NCBI GenBank assembly: GCA_963716865.1
Contig: CAVQUF010000005.1
Span: 558,001-622,000 of the forward strand
Reading direction: 5' to 3'
Length of the DNA: 64,000 nt
DNA from: AC-32 sp963716865
GTDB taxonomy: Bacteria; Actinomycetota; Thermoleophilia; Gaiellales; Gaiellaceae
A program made the position numbers and the translations under genes. Shown here piece by piece: positions 33,668-42,170 of this stretch. Below the pieces are notes generated by a model. It made no database searches and was not told the origin of the DNA. It saw nothing but the letters and a program-made list of their open reading frames with translations. Within the stretch, counting starts at the first letter, position 1, and each line of letters begins with the position of its first letter.

Positions 33668-34627
33668 GCGGCCTTGCGGGCTCGGACCAGCTCGGTCAGC
33701 TTCGGGAGGATCTCGTGCAGGTCGCCGACGACGCCGAGGTCGGCGTACTCGAAGATCGGCGCGTTCGGGTCCTTGTTGATCGCGACGATCAGGCCCGAGC
33801 CCTGCATCCCGACCTTGTGCTGGATCGCCCCCGAGATCCCGCAGGCGATGTAGAGCTTCGGCGAGACGGTCTTGCCCGTCTGCCCGACCTGCGCGGCGTA
33901 CGGGTACCAGCCGGCGTCGACCACCGCGCGCGTCGCCGCGACGGCACCGCCCAGAGCTCTCGGCGAGCTCCTCGACGAGCGCGAAGTTCTCCGGGCCGCC
34001 GAGGCCGCGCCCGCCGGCGACGATCACGTCCGCGTCCTCGATCGACGGGCCCTCGCTGTCCTCGTGCGCCTGCTCGATCATCGTGGCCGCGAGCGAGAAC
34101 TCCTCCAGCCGGGTCTCGATGCGGACGACCTCCGCGCTGCCGCCGCTCTCGGCCGGCTCGAACGTGCCCGACCGAATCAGGGCGAGGCGCGGCCCGGAGC
34201 TCCAGCCGACGTCCACGTACACCGAGTCGCCGAGGGCGGGCCGCTTGCCCACGAGCCTGCCGCCCTCCTCGACGAGATCGGTGAGATCCCAGTTGAGGCC
34301 GGCCTCGAGCCGCGCAGCCAGCGCCGCCGCGATGTCCGCCGAGAGCACGGTCGCGGCGAAGACGACGGTGTCGAAACCGTCGTCGCGGACGAGCCGCTCG
34401 AGCACGTCCACACGCGGCTGCGGCAGCGGCGCGTCCAGACGTGGGTCGTCGGCGACGTGGACGCGTGAGGCGCCGTAGCGCCCGGCCTCGGCCGCGAGCC
34501 CCTCGACGCCCGAGCCGAGCAGCACCGCCTCGACCTCGCCGTCGAGTGACGCCGCCTTCGAGAGGACGCCGAGCGAGTCCTTCTGGAGCGCGCCGTCGTG
34601 GTCTTCCAGGAAGACGAGCGTCCTCAC
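33664..34627 (-). pseudogene. etfA: Electron transfer flavoprotein alpha subunit, split by a single-base frameshift
   Basis: Reading starts at the GTG at 34627 (MRTLVFLEDHDGALQKD), four bases after etfB, and runs in frame through ADVIVAGGRGLGGPENFALVEELAE. It then leaves frame at about 33953-33962. The missing C-terminus continues in another frame as VVDAGWYPYAAQVGQTGKT, the FAD-binding core, to the stop at 33664. Total length (964 nt) is one base over a multiple of three, and deleting one base in the GAGAGCTCT stretch restores ELAEALGGAVAATRAVVDAG. Either the gene is inactivated, the reading is corrected by slippage, or there is a sequencing/assembly error. Intact neighbours make an error most likely. 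Confidence 0.85.
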
Positions 34628-34631
34628 AGCG

Positions 34632-35411
34632 TCACAGTGCCTTCTTCTCGAGCAGGAACTGAAGGATCGCGTCCGCGGCCGAGCCGTCGTCCTCGATCTT
34701 GAGCGTGTCGCCACGCGGCGGCGGGTCGCCGAGGGCGTAGACCTCCGTCGCCGAGCCGGCCTCGCCCACGGCGCCGGCCTCGATCCCGAGGTCGCCGAGC
34801 ACCACGGTCTCCTGCGGCTTGCGCTTCGCGCCCATGATCCCCTTGAGCGACGGGTAGCGCGGCTCGTTGATCGCGTCCGAGACCGCGACCACCGCCGGGA
34901 GCGGCACCTCGATCACGTCGTAGCCGTACTCCGTCTGCCGCTTCCCCCGCACCTTCCCGTCCTCGCGCGTGAGCTCGGCCACCTGGGAGATGAGCGGCCT
35001 TCGCAGCCTGTCGGCGACCGCGGCCCAGAGCACGGCGCCGTCGGAGTCGCTCGCCTGCTGGCCGAAGAGCACGAGGTCCGCGTCCTCCCGCTCCAGCACG
35101 GCCGCGAGGATGCGGCTCGTCGCGACGAGATCGGATCCGGCGGCCCCCGCGTCGCTGACGAGCACGACCCGGTCGACGCCCATCGCGAGCGCCTTCCGCA
35201 TCGCCTCGAGCGCGCCCTCGGGTCCGAGCGAGACGATCACGATCTCCCCGTCGCCGGCGGCCTCCTTCAGCCTCAGCGCCTCCTCGACGGCGTTGATGTC
35301 GAACGGGTTCAGCGCGCCCTCGCCCGAGCGGTCGAGCCGCTTCGTCTCCGGGTCGAGCCGCAGATGTGCGGCCGCGTCGGGCACGTATTTGGCGCAGACG
35401 GCGATCTTCAT
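34632..35411 (-). CDS. etfB: Electron transfer flavoprotein beta subunit
   Basis: The 259-aa protein begins MKIAVCAKYVPD and contains NPFDINAVEEALRLKE, the AMP-binding-site segment DLVLFGQQASDSDGAVL, and the conserved LPAVVAVSDAINEPRYPSLKGIMGAKRK. That last segment includes the recognition loop that docks on acyl-CoA dehydrogenases. With EtfA it forms the soluble electron carrier for acyl-CoA dehydrogenases. It is the first gene of the long minus-strand housekeeping run. A TAGCAT -10-like box (35422-35427) lies ten bases before its ATG. Confidence 0.95.
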   Translation of the reverse strand: MKIAVCAKYVPDAAAHLRLDPETKRLDRSGEGALNPFDINAVEEALRLKEAAGDGEIVIVSLGPEGALEAMRKALAMGVDRVVLVSDAGAAGSDLVATSRILAAVLEREDADLVLFGQQASDSDGAVLWAAVADRLRRPLISQVAELTREDGKVRGKRQTEYGYDVIEVPLPAVVAVSDAINEPRYPSLKGIMGAKRKPQETVVLGDLGIEAGAVGEAGSATEVYALGDPPPRGDTLKIEDDGSAADAILQFLLEKKAL

Positions 35412-35467
35412 CGCGGCGCGGATGCTACAAGCGAGACCTCTGCTAGGGTCCCGCCCTTCGGCCGCCC
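35412..35467. promoter_or_regulatory. Divergent promoter region between etfB and the M23 peptidase gene
   Basis: The 56-bp divergent gap must hold promoters in both directions. Minus-strand TAGCAT (35422-35427) suits etfB with a leader of only a few bases. Plus-strand TAGGGT (35444-35449) suits the peptidase. Neither has a clear -35 box. Confidence 0.4.
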
Positions 35468-36379
35468 GTGAACTCCTCCCGGACGACAGCCCGAGGAATC
35501 TCCGCTCTCGCAATCGCGCTCTTCGTGACCCTCGTGGTCGGAACGGCTGCCGCGGGGCCGAAGGCGACCCCCGCCCCGGCGGCGCCGGTCGTCTTCCCCG
35601 TCCTCGGGCCGACCACCTACAGCGACGACTTCGGCCAGCCCCGCCCGGGCGGGCCGCACAAGGGGATCGACATCCTGGCTCCCAAGCGGGCCCTCGCACT
35701 CGCCGCAGAGGCCGGCAAGATCAAGTTCTGGAAGAGCTCGGCCTCGGCGGGCTGCATGATCTACCTCTACGGCGCGAGCGGCACCACCTACTACTACATC
35801 CACCTCAACAACGACCTCACGAGGCGCAACGACAACCGCGGCAAGTGCGTCGCGGGAACGGCGTACGCGAAGGGCCTGAAGAACGGCGCGAAGGTGTCGG
35901 CCGGGCAGGTGATCGGCTACGTGGGCGACTCCGGAGACGCGAACGGGCTCCACCCGCACCTGCACTTCGAGGTCCATCCGGGGCGAGGGAGCGCGGTCGA
36001 CCCGTACCAGACGCTCCAGCACGCCACGCACCTCCTGTTCGCGGCACCGCGCGGCATCCCGTTCACGCTCAAGCTGCGCGGCAAGGTCACGGCCGTCTCG
36101 GAGGACGCGCTCCGGCTGAAGACCCGCAGCGTCAGCGCGTGGCCGATGGCCCAGAAGCAGCCGACGATCTCGCGCAACCTGCTCGTGCTCGTGCCCAGCT
36201 CCGCGATCGTGCAGTCCGTGCGCAAGCTCGGCGTGCCCGGGGCGGCGATCGACCTGATGAGCGCCGAGCAGGGACAGTCGGTCGAGCTCTGGACGTCCGC
36301 CGCGCCGACGACGCTCAAGGCGGAGCGCGGCGACGACGTCGCTCTCAGCGCGTCGCTGATCTCGCTCGTCGCGCCCTAG
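35468..36379 (+). CDS. Secreted M23 (LytM) family peptidase
   Basis: The 303-aa protein has a signal peptide (ISALAIALFVTLVVGTAAAG). Its LytM domain carries zinc ligands at GGPHKGIDIL (His64, Asp68) and the second cluster NGLHPHLHFEVH (His164/166). The metal site is complete, so it should cleave peptide cross-links in the cell wall. An insertion around the KCVAGTAYAKGLKNG segment adds two Cys (about residues 96 and 127) that could form a disulfide. A C-terminal extension of about 110 residues has no recognised domain. It starts with GTG. Confidence 0.85.
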   Translation: MNSSRTTARGISALAIALFVTLVVGTAAAGPKATPAPAAPVVFPVLGPTTYSDDFGQPRPGGPHKGIDILAPKRALALAAEAGKIKFWKSSASAGCMIYLYGASGTTYYYIHLNNDLTRRNDNRGKCVAGTAYAKGLKNGAKVSAGQVIGYVGDSGDANGLHPHLHFEVHPGRGSAVDPYQTLQHATHLLFAAPRGIPFTLKLRGKVTAVSEDALRLKTRSVSAWPMAQKQPTISRNLLVLVPSSAIVQSVRKLGVPGAAIDLMSAEQGQSVELWTSAAPTTLKAERGDDVALSASLISLVAP

Positions 36380-36398
36380 CGGCTCCGAACCACGGCCT

Positions 36399-36404
36399 TA
36401 GACT
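36399..36404 (+). promoter_or_regulatory. -10 element TAGACT placing transcription start at the cyclase GTG
   Basis: TAGACT ends six bases before the GTG at 36411, so the mRNA would begin at or next to the start codon (leaderless). No ribosome site is present upstream of the GTG, which agrees with this reading. Confidence 0.45.
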
Positions 36405-36410
36405 CGGCCC

Positions 36411-39400
36411 GTGACGGTCTGCGTCTCCTGCGGCGCCGAGAATCCGGACGGCTTTCGCTTCTGCGGGAGCTGCGGCGCCGCGCTCGCCGCCGACGCGCAG
36501 GCCGACACGCGGAAGACGGTCACCGTCCTCTTCTGCGACCTCGTCGGCTCGACCGCGCTCGGCGAGCGCACCGACCCGGAGGTGCTGCGCGAGCTGATGG
36601 CCACCTACCACGCCGAGCTGCGCACGATCCTCGAGCGCCACGGGGGAACCGTGGAGAAGTTCGTCGGCGACGCGGCGATGGCCGTGTTCGGCATCCCGCA
36701 CGTGCACGAGGACGATGCGCTGAGAGCGATCCGGGCTGCGGCCGAGATGCAAGAGGCGGTAGCGGGCCTCGGCCTCGAGGTGCGCATCGGCCTCAACACC
36801 GGCGAGGTGGCCGCGGGCCACGGCGAGACGCTCGTCACGGGCGACGCCGTCAACGTCGCGGCACGCCTGGAGCAGGCCGCGGAGGCCGGCGAGATCCTGA
36901 TCGGAGATCAGACCGAGCAGCTCGCCCGCGACGGTGTACGCGCCGAGCCCGTCGCGCCACTCGACCTCAAAGGCAAGTCGGAAGGCGTCCCGGCGTTCCG
37001 CCTGCTCGAGGTGCTCCCGGACGCCCCCGCCTTCACGCAGCCGATCGACGCTCCCTTCGTCGGGCGCGCTCGAGAGCTGACCGCCCTGCGAAGCGCGTCC
37101 GCCCGCGCCGCCGATGACCGGGTGCCCCAGCTCTGCACGATCGTAGGCCCGCCCGGGATCGGCAAGTCGCGTCTCGCCCGCGAGTTCCTCACCGGCGCGG
37201 AGGAGCAGGCGCGCGTTCTCGTCGGACGCTGCCTGCCGTACGGGGACGGCATCACCTACTGGCCGCTCGGCGAGATCGTCCGGCAGGTCGGCGGCGAGCA
37301 ACCGCGCAACCGCATCGCCGAGCTCGTCGGCGGCGAGGAGGCCGCCTTCGTCGCCGACAGGATTGTGGGCGCGATCTCGGTCGGCCCGGCCGGCGGCACG
37401 CCGGAGGAGATCTCGTGGGCGGCGCGCAAGCTGTTCGAGGCGCACGCGCGCGAACGGCCGCTCATCGTGGTCGTGGACGACATCCACTGGGCGGAGCCCC
37501 CGTTGCTCGACCTGCTCGAGTACGTCGTGAGCTTCGCCGCCGACGCGCCGCTGCTCGTCCTCTGCACGGCCCGGCCCGACCTGTTCGAGGAACGCCCGTC
37601 CTGGTCGAACCCGCGACCGAACACGACGCTTCTCAGCCTGGAGCCCCTGGCAGCCGCGGACTCCGAGGCGCTCGTCGACGAGCTTCAGGACGTGGACTCG
37701 GACGTGCGTGCGCGGATCGTCGAGGCCGCCGAGGGGAACCCGCTCTTCGTCGAGCAGCTGCTTGCGATGCGGGCCGAAGGAAGTGACGGCGAGCTCGTCA
37801 TCCCGCCGACGATCCAGGCGCTGCTCTCGGCCCGCCTCGACCGGCTGGAGCCCGCGGAGCGCGCGGTCGTCGAGCGGGCCTCGGTCGAGGGGCGGCTGTT
37901 CCATCGCAGCGCGGTCACGGACCTGCTTCCCGCCGCAGAACGGCCCGCGGTGAGCTCGCACCTGATCACGCTCGTCCGCAAGGAGTTCGTCCGCCCCGAC
38001 CGCGCCGTCTTCCTCGGCGACGACGGGTTCCGCTTCGGGCACGTGCTGATCCGGGACACGGCCTACGAGTCGATGCCGAAGCGGCTGCGCGGTGAGCTGC
38101 ACGAGCGGCTCGTCACCTGGCTCGAGGGAAAGCTCGGCGACCGCACCGAGGAGTACGACGAGATCCTCGGTTACCACCTCGAGCAGGCGGCCCGCTTCGC
38201 CGAGGAGCTCGGCGCTCCCGAGCCTGCGCTCGCCCAGCGGGCGGCCGCAAAGCTCGGCGCAGCGGGCAGGCGTGCGCTCGACCGCGGCGACATGGAGGGC
38301 GCGAGCAATCTCCTCGCGCGGGCGGCGGCCCTGCTCGAAGAGGAGGACCGTGCGCGGATCGAGCTGGAGGTCGATCTCGGGGACGCGCTGCTGGAGAGCG
38401 GGCGGCTGGCGGACGCGGAGTCGCTGCTCGAGGAGACGGTCGCGCGGGCCGGACGCACCGGCGACCGGCTCGTTCATGCCAGGGCCCAGGTCGGGCTCGC
38501 ATCGGTACGCATGCAGACCCGCGGCGCACGGGCCCACCCGCAGGTACGGCGAGAGGTCGAACCGCTCGTGACCGTGTTCGAGGAGGCAGGGGATCACCGA
38601 GGAGCGGCAGATGCGCTCCGCCTCCTCGGAAAGCTCTCGACGTGGGACCAGGACTACGAGACGGGCGCCGAGCGTGAGGAACGCGCCCTGATGCACGCGC
38701 GCGCCGCCGGGGACGAGCGCCGCGAGGCGGCCATCCTCAGGCTGATCGTCTCCGACGCGCTCTGGGGGCCGGAGCACGTCGAGCCCGCGCTCGCCCGCTG
38801 CCGCGCGATCATGAACGAGACGTCGAACCGGCGGGTCCAGGCGAACTGCCTCGTCCGGATCGGGGGCCTCGAGGGCTTCGCAGGCCGCTTCGACGCGGCG
38901 CGCGAGGCAATCGGCCAGGCCCGCGCGATCATGGACGACCTCGGCCTCCACCACCTCAGGGCCCACTCGACCGACGTCGCCGTGCTCACCGAGATGCTGG
39001 CCGACGACTACGAGGCGGCCGAGCTGGAAGCGCGTGCGGCCTACGCCGTGCTCGAGGAGATGGGAGATCGCACGTTCCAGGCCTCCGAGACCTACCTGGT
39101 GACGGAAGCTCTCGAGGCACAAGGACGAAACGACGAGGCCGAGGAGTGGCTGAGCATCGCGGACCAGCTCGGCGACCCGGATCGGCTCGACCTCGTCGTG
39201 AGGGCGCGGCTCACGGCCCGCCGTGGGCTCCTGGACGAGGCGGAAGAACTCGCTCGATCCGCTCTCGCGCGAGGGGACGAGCAACCAGTGCCTTTCGGCG
39301 CCGACCCGCGCTTCACGCTCGCCGAGATCCTTGCCCGCGCAGGCCGGACCGAGGAGGCGCGCAAGGAGGCCGAGGCCTGTCTTCGGCGATTCGAGGCCAA

Positions 39401-39458
39401 GGGCATCGTCCCGCTCGTCGAGAAGACGCGGGCGCTGCTCGCGGAGCTTCCGGCCTAG
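36411..39458 (+). CDS. Zinc-ribbon class III nucleotide cyclase with AAA ATPase and TPR region
   Basis: This 1015-aa multidomain protein starts with a four-Cys zinc ribbon (Cys4, 7, 18, 21). The class III cyclase domain follows (about 35-200) with metal Asp43 in FCDLVGST, Asp87 in KFVGDAAMAVFG, and Asn148/Arg152 in GDAVNVAARLE, so catalytic residues are present. An AAA_16-type ATPase comes next, with P-loop IVGPPGIGKSRLAREF (about 245-260) and VVVDDIHWAEPPLLDLLEY as Walker B. The remainder is helical TPR-like repeats. This architecture is common in actinobacteria as a putative signalling ATPase-cyclase. Its output (cAMP) and stimulus are inferred. Its TAG stop shares the CTAG tetranucleotide with the convergent enoyl-CoA hydratase gene. 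Confidence 0.88.
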   Translation: MTVCVSCGAENPDGFRFCGSCGAALAADAQADTRKTVTVLFCDLVGSTALGERTDPEVLRELMATYHAELRTILERHGGTVEKFVGDAAMAVFGIPHVHEDDALRAIRAAAEMQEAVAGLGLEVRIGLNTGEVAAGHGETLVTGDAVNVAARLEQAAEAGEILIGDQTEQLARDGVRAEPVAPLDLKGKSEGVPAFRLLEVLPDAPAFTQPIDAPFVGRARELTALRSASARAADDRVPQLCTIVGPPGIGKSRLAREFLTGAEEQARVLVGRCLPYGDGITYWPLGEIVRQVGGEQPRNRIAELVGGEEAAFVADRIVGAISVGPAGGTPEEISWAARKLFEAHARERPLIVVVDDIHWAEPPLLDLLEYVVSFAADAPLLVLCTARPDLFEERPSWSNPRPNTTLLSLEPLAAADSEALVDELQDVDSDVRARIVEAAEGNPLFVEQLLAMRAEGSDGELVIPPTIQALLSARLDRLEPAERAVVERASVEGRLFHRSAVTDLLPAAERPAVSSHLITLVRKEFVRPDRAVFLGDDGFRFGHVLIRDTAYESMPKRLRGELHERLVTWLEGKLGDRTEEYDEILGYHLEQAARFAEELGAPEPALAQRAAAKLGAAGRRALDRGDMEGASNLLARAAALLEEEDRARIELEVDLGDALLESGRLADAESLLEETVARAGRTGDRLVHARAQVGLASVRMQTRGARAHPQVRREVEPLVTVFEEAGDHRGAADALRLLGKLSTWDQDYETGAEREERALMHARAAGDERREAAILRLIVSDALWGPEHVEPALARCRAIMNETSNRRVQANCLVRIGGLEGFAGRFDAAREAIGQARAIMDDLGLHHLRAHSTDVAVLTEMLADDYEAAELEARAAYAVLEEMGDRTFQASETYLVTEALEAQGRNDEAEEWLSIADQLGDPDRLDLVVRARLTARRGLLDEAEELARSALARGDEQPVPFGADPRFTLAEILARAGRTEEARKEAEACLRRFEAKGIVPLVEKTRALLAELPA

Positions 39459-40222
39459 AGGCCTCGGAAAAGCGGCTCGCGCTTCTCGGCGAAGGCGGTG
39501 AGGCCCTCCCTCGCGTCCTCGCTTCCGAACAGGAGGCCGAACTCGTCCGCCTCGTGCTCGAGGTTCTCGACGTGGTCGCCCTGGAGCGCGTGGTTGAGCG
39601 CGCGCTTCGCTGCGGCGAGCGCGATCGGGCTCTTCGAGGCAAGCGGGCCCGCCACCTCCATCGCCTTCTCCAGCGCCGGATCGTGGACGCCGTTGACCAG
39701 GCCGAGCGCGAGCGCCTCCTGCGCGTCGACGAGCCGCCCGGTCAGGACCAGGTCCTTGGCGACGCCGAGGCCGCAGACGCGCGCGAGCCGCTGCGTGCCA
39801 CCCCAGCCCGGGATGATCCCGAGGTTGATCTCGGGCTGGCCGAGCCTCGCCGACGACGACGCGTAGCGGAGGTCGCACGCCAGCGCGAGCTCGCAGCCCC
39901 CGCCGAGGGCGAAGCCGTTGATCGCGGCGATGGCCGGCTTAGGCATGGTCTCGAGGAGTCTCGCGGCGTCGTGGCCGAGCGAACCCCACTCCTTCGCCTC
40001 CTCGACCCCGAGCCCGCTCATGTACTTGATGTCCGCTCCGGCGACAAACGCCTTCTCGCCTGAGCCGGTCAGCACGACGACCCGCGCCCCATCGTCCTCG
40101 GCGAGCTCGGCCAGGCGGTCGCGCAGCTCCTCGAGCGTAGGCCGATCGAGCGCGTTCATCGCCTCCGGCCGGTCGACCGTGACGGTCGCGATCCCGCCCT
40201 CGCGCTCGACGAGGATGGCTAT
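39455..40222 (-). CDS. Enoyl-CoA hydratase/isomerase, apparent ATA start
   Basis: The 255-aa crotonase has VDRPEAMNALDRPTLEEL, the oxyanion loop SGEKAFVAGADIKYM, and NGFALGGGCELALACDLRYAS with the catalytic Glu region ARLGQPEINLGIIPGWGGTQRLAR (both Glu positions present). It hydrates 2-enoyl-CoA in beta-oxidation. No ATG, GTG or TTG lies in frame near the expected N-terminus. The frame does begin with an ATA at 40222 that overlaps the upstream TAG stop as ATAG, with AGAAGG seven nt upstream, which gives the normal length. The first canonical start (ATG of MNALDRP) would remove the first strand of the fold. Confidence 0.85.
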   Translation of the reverse strand: MAILVEREGGIATVTVDRPEAMNALDRPTLEELRDRLAELAEDDGARVVVLTGSGEKAFVAGADIKYMSGLGVEEAKEWGSLGHDAARLLETMPKPAIAAINGFALGGGCELALACDLRYASSSARLGQPEINLGIIPGWGGTQRLARVCGLGVAKDLVLTGRLVDAQEALALGLVNGVHDPALEKAMEVAGPLASKSPIALAAAKRALNHALQGDHVENLEHEADEFGLLFGSEDAREGLTAFAEKREPLFRGL

Positions 40223-40614
40223 GCGGGGACCTTCTCTTTCAGGAACTCGACGATCTCGGACATCGGAGCGCCGGGCGTGAACACGCCCGCAACCCCCTGG
40301 GCGCGCAGCTCGTCCGCGTCCGCGGTGGGAATCGTGCCGCCCACGACCACCAGCACGTCCTCCGCCCCGTTCTCGCGCAGGCCTTCGAGGATCCGGGGCA
40401 CGAGCGTCATGTGCGCACCCGAGAGAATCGAGATCCCGACTGCGTCGGCGTCCTCCTGGATCGCGGTCTCGACGATCTGCTCCGGCGTCTGATGAAGTCC
40501 CGTGTAGATGACTTCCATCCCCGCGTCGCGCAGCGCCCGTGCGATGATCTTCGCGCCCCGGTCGTGGCCGTCGAGACCGGGTTTTGCTATGACCACACGG
40601 ATCTTGCGCGCCAC
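40219..40614 (-). CDS. icmB: Cobalamin-binding small subunit of acyl-CoA mutase (IcmB/MCM C-domain type)
   Basis: The 131-aa protein is a stand-alone B12-binding domain: KIRVVIAKPGLDGHDRGAKI contains DxHxxG (the His ligates cobalt), with later GISILSGAHMTLVPRI and VVVGGTIPTADADELRAQG. It provides the adenosylcobalamin site for the separately encoded large subunit at 42776-44440. That subunit has isobutyryl-CoA-mutase-type active-site residues, so this is named as its partner. The GTG start lies only 12 bp from the start of the divergent metallo-hydrolase gene. The next gene, enoyl-CoA hydratase, overlaps its stop. Confidence 0.88.
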   Translation of the reverse strand: MARKIRVVIAKPGLDGHDRGAKIIARALRDAGMEVIYTGLHQTPEQIVETAIQEDADAVGISILSGAHMTLVPRILEGLRENGAEDVLVVVGGTIPTADADELRAQGVAGVFTPGAPMSEIVEFLKEKVPA

Positions 40615-40626
40615 GAGCCGAAGTAT

Positions 40627-41367
40627 ATGAGCGTGAAATTGACGATCGTGGGCTGCTCCCCGGCCTGGCCGAACCCGGGCGGAGCACAGTCCGGCTACCT
40701 CCTCGAAGGCCCCGGACGCCTGCTGCTCGACTGCGGCCCGGGCGTCCTCGCAAGGCTTCGGGAGGCGGAGAGCTGGCCCAAGCTCGACGCGATCGCGATC
40801 ACCCACTGGCACCTGGACCACTGGGGCGATCTGGTGCCGTGGGTCTGGGGCGCGACGCTCGGCCCGGGCCAGGATGTCGAGCGCGCGGAGCTCTGGGTCC
40901 CGCCCCAGGGCCGGGAGCTGCTCGCCTCGATCGGAGCCCGGATCGGGCAGCCGGGGATGTTCGAGGAGGCTTTCGAGATGCACGAGTACGCAGAGTGCGA
41001 GCCGTTCGAGGCGGCCGGCTTCGAGGTCACGGCGCACCGGGTCCTCCACTACGACCTCGTCGCGTTCGGCTTCCGCGCCTCGGCAAACGGAACCGTGGTC
41101 AGCTACTCGGGGGACTCGGGGCCGAGCGACGAGCTGGCCCAGCTCGCCCGCGACGCCGACCTGTTCGTCTGCGAGGCGACGCTGCTGTCGCCGAACCCCG
41201 AGGGCGGCCTGCGCGGCCACCTGAGCGCCGAGGAGGCGGTCGCGGCGTTCGAGGCCTCGGGCGCCAAGCGGCTCCTGCTCACGCACCGGCCCTTCGAGCG
41301 CCCGCTCGACGGCACGTTCGAGCAGGCCTACGACGGGCAGAAGCTGGAGATCGTTCCCGGCGACTAG
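40627..41367 (+). CDS. MBL-fold metallo-hydrolase (RNase Z/phosphodiesterase-like)
   Basis: The 246-aa protein has the metallo-beta-lactamase motif AITHWHLDHWGDLVPW (H-x-H-x-D-H). Further ligands lie in VLHYDLVAFGFR, SYSGDSGPSDELAQL and TLLSPNPEGGLRGHLSAEE, and the last His is in LLLTHRPF. The TIVGCSPAWPNPGGAQSGYLL opening resembles ribonuclease Z and cyclic-nucleotide phosphodiesterase relatives. The substrate is unknown; hydrolysis of a phosphodiester is the family tendency. It starts at the ATG at 40627, 12 bp from the divergent icmB start. Its stop is shared via CTAG with the convergent gene. Confidence 0.82.
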   Translation: MSVKLTIVGCSPAWPNPGGAQSGYLLEGPGRLLLDCGPGVLARLREAESWPKLDAIAITHWHLDHWGDLVPWVWGATLGPGQDVERAELWVPPQGRELLASIGARIGQPGMFEEAFEMHEYAECEPFEAAGFEVTAHRVLHYDLVAFGFRASANGTVVSYSGDSGPSDELAQLARDADLFVCEATLLSPNPEGGLRGHLSAEEAVAAFEASGAKRLLLTHRPFERPLDGTFEQAYDGQKLEIVPGD

Positions 41368-42116
41368 AGGCCGAGCTTCACGCGGGCGCGGCGAGCGCGG
41401 TACCAGTTCACGCCCCCGATCCCGAGCGGGATGATCACGACCAGGCTCAGCAGGCCCACCGGCAACAGAAGCCAGGCGGCGCCCTCCTTGGCCTTGCCCA
41501 GCGAGCGGCTCACCTGCGGCGACGCCTGCTCGACCACGGTGCCCCGCGAGCCGGTGCCGCTGTTGGCGAGGCCGGTCTGGATCCCGTTCGTGGGTGCGGC
41601 CTGCCAGCTGGAGACAAGGTACGTGTGCTTCTTGCCCGACCGCACGGGGCGAAGCTCGATCAGGAAGACCTGGGCACGCTCGTGGGACTGCTTGGTCGGG
41701 AGGAGCGCCATCTGGAAGCCGACCCCCTCGACGTCCGAGTAGCTCAGCTTCCAGCGAGCCTGCTGGACCGGGAACGGCGGGATCGGCATCGACCCGCTGT
41801 CCCATTCCTTGCGCGACACCCCGGCGCGGAACTCGGGCGAGACGAGGTCCCACGCCTTGTCGACGTTCTTGCGGGCGACGGCCGTGTCGATGAACCGCGA
41901 CGCAACGGCAAGCGCGAGTGACTTCTCCGTGACCTTGAGCCGGACGTTCTTGGGCGTGGAGTAGTTGAGTCGCACCTTCCCGGCCGGGCCGGCTTCCTTC
42001 GGCGCGGTGTTGGGCCACTCGAGCGCGGTCACGACCGCGCCGACCACCACGGCCGCCGCGACGGCCATCCACGCCAGACGTCGCCGCCAGCGATACGACG
42101 AGAGCAGGCCTCTCAC
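41364..42116 (-). CDS. Membrane-anchored protein of unknown function (paralogue of 42171-42734)
   Basis: The 250-aa protein has an N-terminal membrane helix (WMAVAAAVVVGAVVTAL), an outer domain of about 150 residues, and a second helix near the C-terminus (GAAWLLLPVGLLSLVVIIPLGIGG) followed by a basic tail. The core segment ASRFIDTAVARKNVDKAWDLVSPEFRAGVSRKEWDSGSMPIP is clearly related to the same region of the next gene. The AWDLVSPEFRAG wording is reminiscent of NTF2/SnoaL-like folds, but I do not recognise a named family. It is 54 bp downstream of its paralogue. Confidence 0.6.
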   Translation of the reverse strand: MRGLLSSYRWRRRLAWMAVAAAVVVGAVVTALEWPNTAPKEAGPAGKVRLNYSTPKNVRLKVTEKSLALAVASRFIDTAVARKNVDKAWDLVSPEFRAGVSRKEWDSGSMPIPPFPVQQARWKLSYSDVEGVGFQMALLPTKQSHERAQVFLIELRPVRSGKKHTYLVSSWQAAPTNGIQTGLANSGTGSRGTVVEQASPQVSRSLGKAKEGAAWLLLPVGLLSLVVIIPLGIGGVNWYRARRARVKLGL

Positions 42117-42170
42117 TCCGAACCCAGGATAGCTCCCGCTTCTGGGCCTGCCACTAAACGGCTCTCTCTG

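Noticed and set aside
36345..39878. 1177-codon minus-strand frame antisense to the cyclase gene
   Set aside because: Typical GC-rich shadow frame; the plus strand has zinc ribbon, cyclase and P-loop motifs in one frame.
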